Below are positions 4,443-6,018 of a DNA stretch of 6,018 bases, in pieces. Position 1 is the stretch's first letter. Every line of letters starts with the position of its first letter. The position numbers were made by a program, and so were the translations under genes. The notes under the pieces are model-generated. The model ran no database searches. It saw only the letters and a list, made by a program, of their open reading frames with translations, and was not told where the DNA came from. This DNA comes from Christensenellaceae bacterium (lineage in GTDB: Bacteria > Bacillota > Clostridia > Christensenellales > Borkfalkiaceae): positions 1 to 6,018 of the forward strand of contig JAEDMA010000084.1 of NCBI GenBank assembly GCA_016295005.1, read 5' to 3'.

Positions 4443-5288
4443 ATGAAAAAATTATTAACGCTTTTATTTACGCTTGTTTTAACCGCGGGGTGCCTTTTAG
4501 GGCTTACCGCTTGCGGTGATAATAAAGGTTCGAACGGCAAGCAGACCATCACCGTTTATACCGAATCGGGATTTGCGCCTTTCGAATATCTTAACGAAAA
4601 CGGCGAAGTCGTTGGTTCCGATATCGACCTTATGAGCGAAATCTGCGAAATTTTAGGATACAATCTCGTTGTAAAAGATGTTGCGTTCGGTGCAATTTTT
4701 ACTAACGTTCAGAACGACAAATGGGCTGTCGGCGCGGCAGGCATTACGGTAAACGCGGAACGTAGCGAAACGGGTATCTTCTCCGATTCTTACACTACTT
4801 CCGTTCAATACGTAATCGTTAAGAAAGGAACTTTTTCAGAAGCGGACTTAACCGACGGTAAAATCGATTTAACCAAACTTTCCGGTAAAAAGATGGGCAT
4901 GCAGGAATCTACCACCGGTTGCTGGCTTATCGAAGACGCCGTAGACGGAACCAAAGACGACGACGAAAATCACGTCAAAGGCGAACTCGAAGGCACGGGC
5001 GCAAGTTATATCGAATACAAAAACGCGGTCGTGGCGTCAAACGATATCGGCGGTAAAATCGACGCGGTCGTTATCGACGAATTACCCGCAAAATCTATCT
5101 GCAAAAACAATTCCGAACTGGAATGCTTCCAGATTAACGCCGAACCCGAATCTTACGCTTTCTACTTAAACAAAGAAGCGACCGAACTTTTAAGCAATAT
5201 CAACTACGTTCTCGCTAAATTAAAAGAAGACGGCGTAGTAGATTACCTCATCAACAAACACAGCGGTGCTTACAATTTAGCCAAATAA
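4443..5288 (+). CDS. Amino-acid ABC transporter substrate-binding lipoprotein (SBP_bac_3)
   Basis: A 281-aa family-3 solute-binding protein that captures a polar amino acid outside the membrane and delivers it to the downstream permease. It starts with a lipoprotein signal peptide (MKKLL, hydrophobic core, lipobox LTAC), with Cys24 as the expected lipidated residue. A Ser/Gly/Asn-rich tether follows to about residue 33. Family landmarks are GFAPFEYL...GSDIDLMSEI (43-67), AAGITVNAERSE...FSDSY (98-117) and DAVVIDELPAK (207-217). Arg107 is the expected ligand carboxylate contact and Asp212 the expected amino-group contact. The hinge motif usually seen as QxGTTG reads QESTTG (154-159). An acidic run (about 169-177) looks like a lineage insertion. 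The ATG at 4443 is chosen over a GTG at 4422 because SD AAGGAG (4429-4434) sits 8 nt before the ATG. The ligand (arginine, glutamine, cystine or other) cannot be assigned. Confidence 0.94.
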   Translation: MKKLLTLLFTLVLTAGCLLGLTACGDNKGSNGKQTITVYTESGFAPFEYLNENGEVVGSDIDLMSEICEILGYNLVVKDVAFGAIFTNVQNDKWAVGAAGITVNAERSETGIFSDSYTTSVQYVIVKKGTFSEADLTDGKIDLTKLSGKKMGMQESTTGCWLIEDAVDGTKDDDENHVKGELEGTGASYIEYKNAVVASNDIGGKIDAVVIDELPAKSICKNNSELECFQINAEPESYAFYLNKEATELLSNINYVLAKLKEDGVVDYLINKHSGAYNLAK

Positions 5289-5294
5289 AATAAT

Positions 5295-5999
5295 ATGAAT
5301 TTAATAGATAAAATTAACATCGTCTGGGGTTTCCGAGATTCTGTTTTTCAGGGTCTCGGAATTACTCTGCTTATAGCGCTCGGCGCGGTAATAATAGGTT
5401 TTTTTATAGGCGTGCTTTGCGCCGTGGTAAAAATTGCTCCCAAAAACAATATTTTTATAAAGATTTTAGATAAAGTGGCGGGCGTTTACATAACCGTTAT
5501 CAGGGGAACGCCTACTCTTTTACAATTACTTTTAATGTGCAACGCCATAATGATTACGGCGTATAAGGCGTCCACCAACATAATCGTTCCTATAATAGCG
5601 TTCGGCGTTAATTCGGGCGCGTATATGGCGGAAATTATAAGGTCGGGCATAAACTCCGTAGATAAAGGGCAGATGGAAGCGGGCAGAAGTTTGGGTTTAG
5701 GCTGGGGTACGACCATGATTAAAGTCGTTATTCCGCAGGCAATCAAAACGGTCGTTCCGGCAATCTTTAACGAAATAATCGTGCTTGTAAAAGAAACTTC
5801 CGTCGTTTGCTACGTCGCAATTACCGTCGGCGGAAAGCAAGTGAGAGATCTTTTGGGTTACGCCGATAAATTCGGCACGATGACGAGTTACTATATGGAA
5901 TTCATTATCGCCGCCGCAATAATTTATCTTGCCGTCGTTATGATTTTGACGATGGTGCAAAAACTTATTGAAAAAAGGATGAAAAAAGATGAAAGATAA
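5295..5999 (+). CDS. Amino-acid ABC transporter permease (HisM/GlnP-type)
   Basis: A 234-aa membrane permease of the polar amino-acid uptake family; it forms the channel and couples to the ATPase. About five hydrophobic segments are visible: roughly 20-48, 62-90, 95-112, 155-177 and 200-222. The family motif RGTPTLLQLLL (70-80) is present. So is the EAA cytoplasmic loop, EAGRSLGLGWG...IPQA (128-149), where the ATPase docks; its Glu, Ala and Gly are intact. Length is typical (215-240 aa). The gene starts 6 nt after the lipoprotein stop, in the same operon. No Shine-Dalgarno sequence is evident in the A/T-rich junction before the ATG, so translation may depend on coupling to the upstream gene. 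Its 3' end overlaps the next gene by 11 nt. Confidence 0.95.
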   Translation: MNLIDKINIVWGFRDSVFQGLGITLLIALGAVIIGFFIGVLCAVVKIAPKNNIFIKILDKVAGVYITVIRGTPTLLQLLLMCNAIMITAYKASTNIIVPIIAFGVNSGAYMAEIIRSGINSVDKGQMEAGRSLGLGWGTTMIKVVIPQAIKTVVPAIFNEIIVLVKETSVVCYVAITVGGKQVRDLLGYADKFGTMTSYYMEFIIAAAIIYLAVVMILTMVQKLIEKRMKKDER

Positions 6000-6018
6000 C
6001 GTTTATCTCTCTATAAAA
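5989..6018 (+). CDS. Start of the ABC transporter ATP-binding subunit (3' truncated)
   Basis: ATG at 5989-5991 opens a frame of ten codons (MKDNVYLSIK) running off the window. It overlaps the permease's end by 11 nt and is preceded by a GGA-containing purine stretch (AAAGGA, 5974-5979) about 9 nt upstream. The beginning resembles the first beta strand of amino-acid ABC ATPases (GlnQ/HisP type). In this operon type the ATPase commonly follows the permease. No Walker motif lies inside the window, so the call rests mainly on position. Confidence 0.72.
   Translation, partial: MKDNVYLSIK

Overview
The window looks like chromosome of a low-GC, Gram-positive-type bacterium, most likely a member of the Clostridia and perhaps an uncultured gut lineage. 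The reasons are a GyrA C-terminus that resembles Bacillus-type GyrA, a lipoprotein (not periplasmic) substrate-binding protein, near-consensus sigma-A promoters, AGGAG-type ribosome binding sites and A/T-rich intergenic DNA. The exact lineage cannot be fixed from the sequence. I see no rRNA or tRNA gene, IS element, CRISPR array or prophage gene.

Layout. (1) 1-622, + strand: the 3' end of gyrA, closed by a perfect 15-bp terminator hairpin. (2) 877-2746, - strand: a two-component system. An OmpR-family response regulator is followed by a sensor kinase with an 8-nt overlap (translational coupling). It converges on gyrA and has its own weak terminator. (3) 2747-3127: divergent control region. 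It is A/T-rich and holds a regulator-type direct repeat (TTCAAG-N5-TTTAAG) 10 bp upstream of a TATGAT -10 box, then about 89 nt bounded by a 5' hairpin and a 3' terminator. I interpret this as an unannotated small-RNA gene controlled by the neighbouring two-component system, arranged like the CiaRH-csRNA modules of streptococci. (4) 3128-3910, + strand: a HAD-IIA (NagD-like) phosphatase with its own near-consensus promoter. (5) 3911-4442: a long intergenic region with two terminator-like hairpins, a 12-bp long-range stem that could form a structured RNA, a TATGCATA inverted repeat, and a perfect TTGACA-17-TATAAT promoter. (6) 4443 to the right edge, + strand: a polar amino-acid ABC importer operon with lipoprotein, permease and the first codons of the ATPase, packed in the order usual for such systems.

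How the parts may work together. The kinase and regulator form one signalling unit whose clearest local target is the candidate sRNA promoter. The sRNA carries an unpaired U-rich/CCU stretch that can pair with Shine-Dalgarno sequences, including that of the ABC operon. That link is suggestive only, because any anti-SD stretch pairs with many SDs. gyrA and the HAD phosphatase appear to be independent housekeeping units. The strongest candidate for something undescribed is the sRNA module at 2807-2937, followed by the structured element at 4084-4169.
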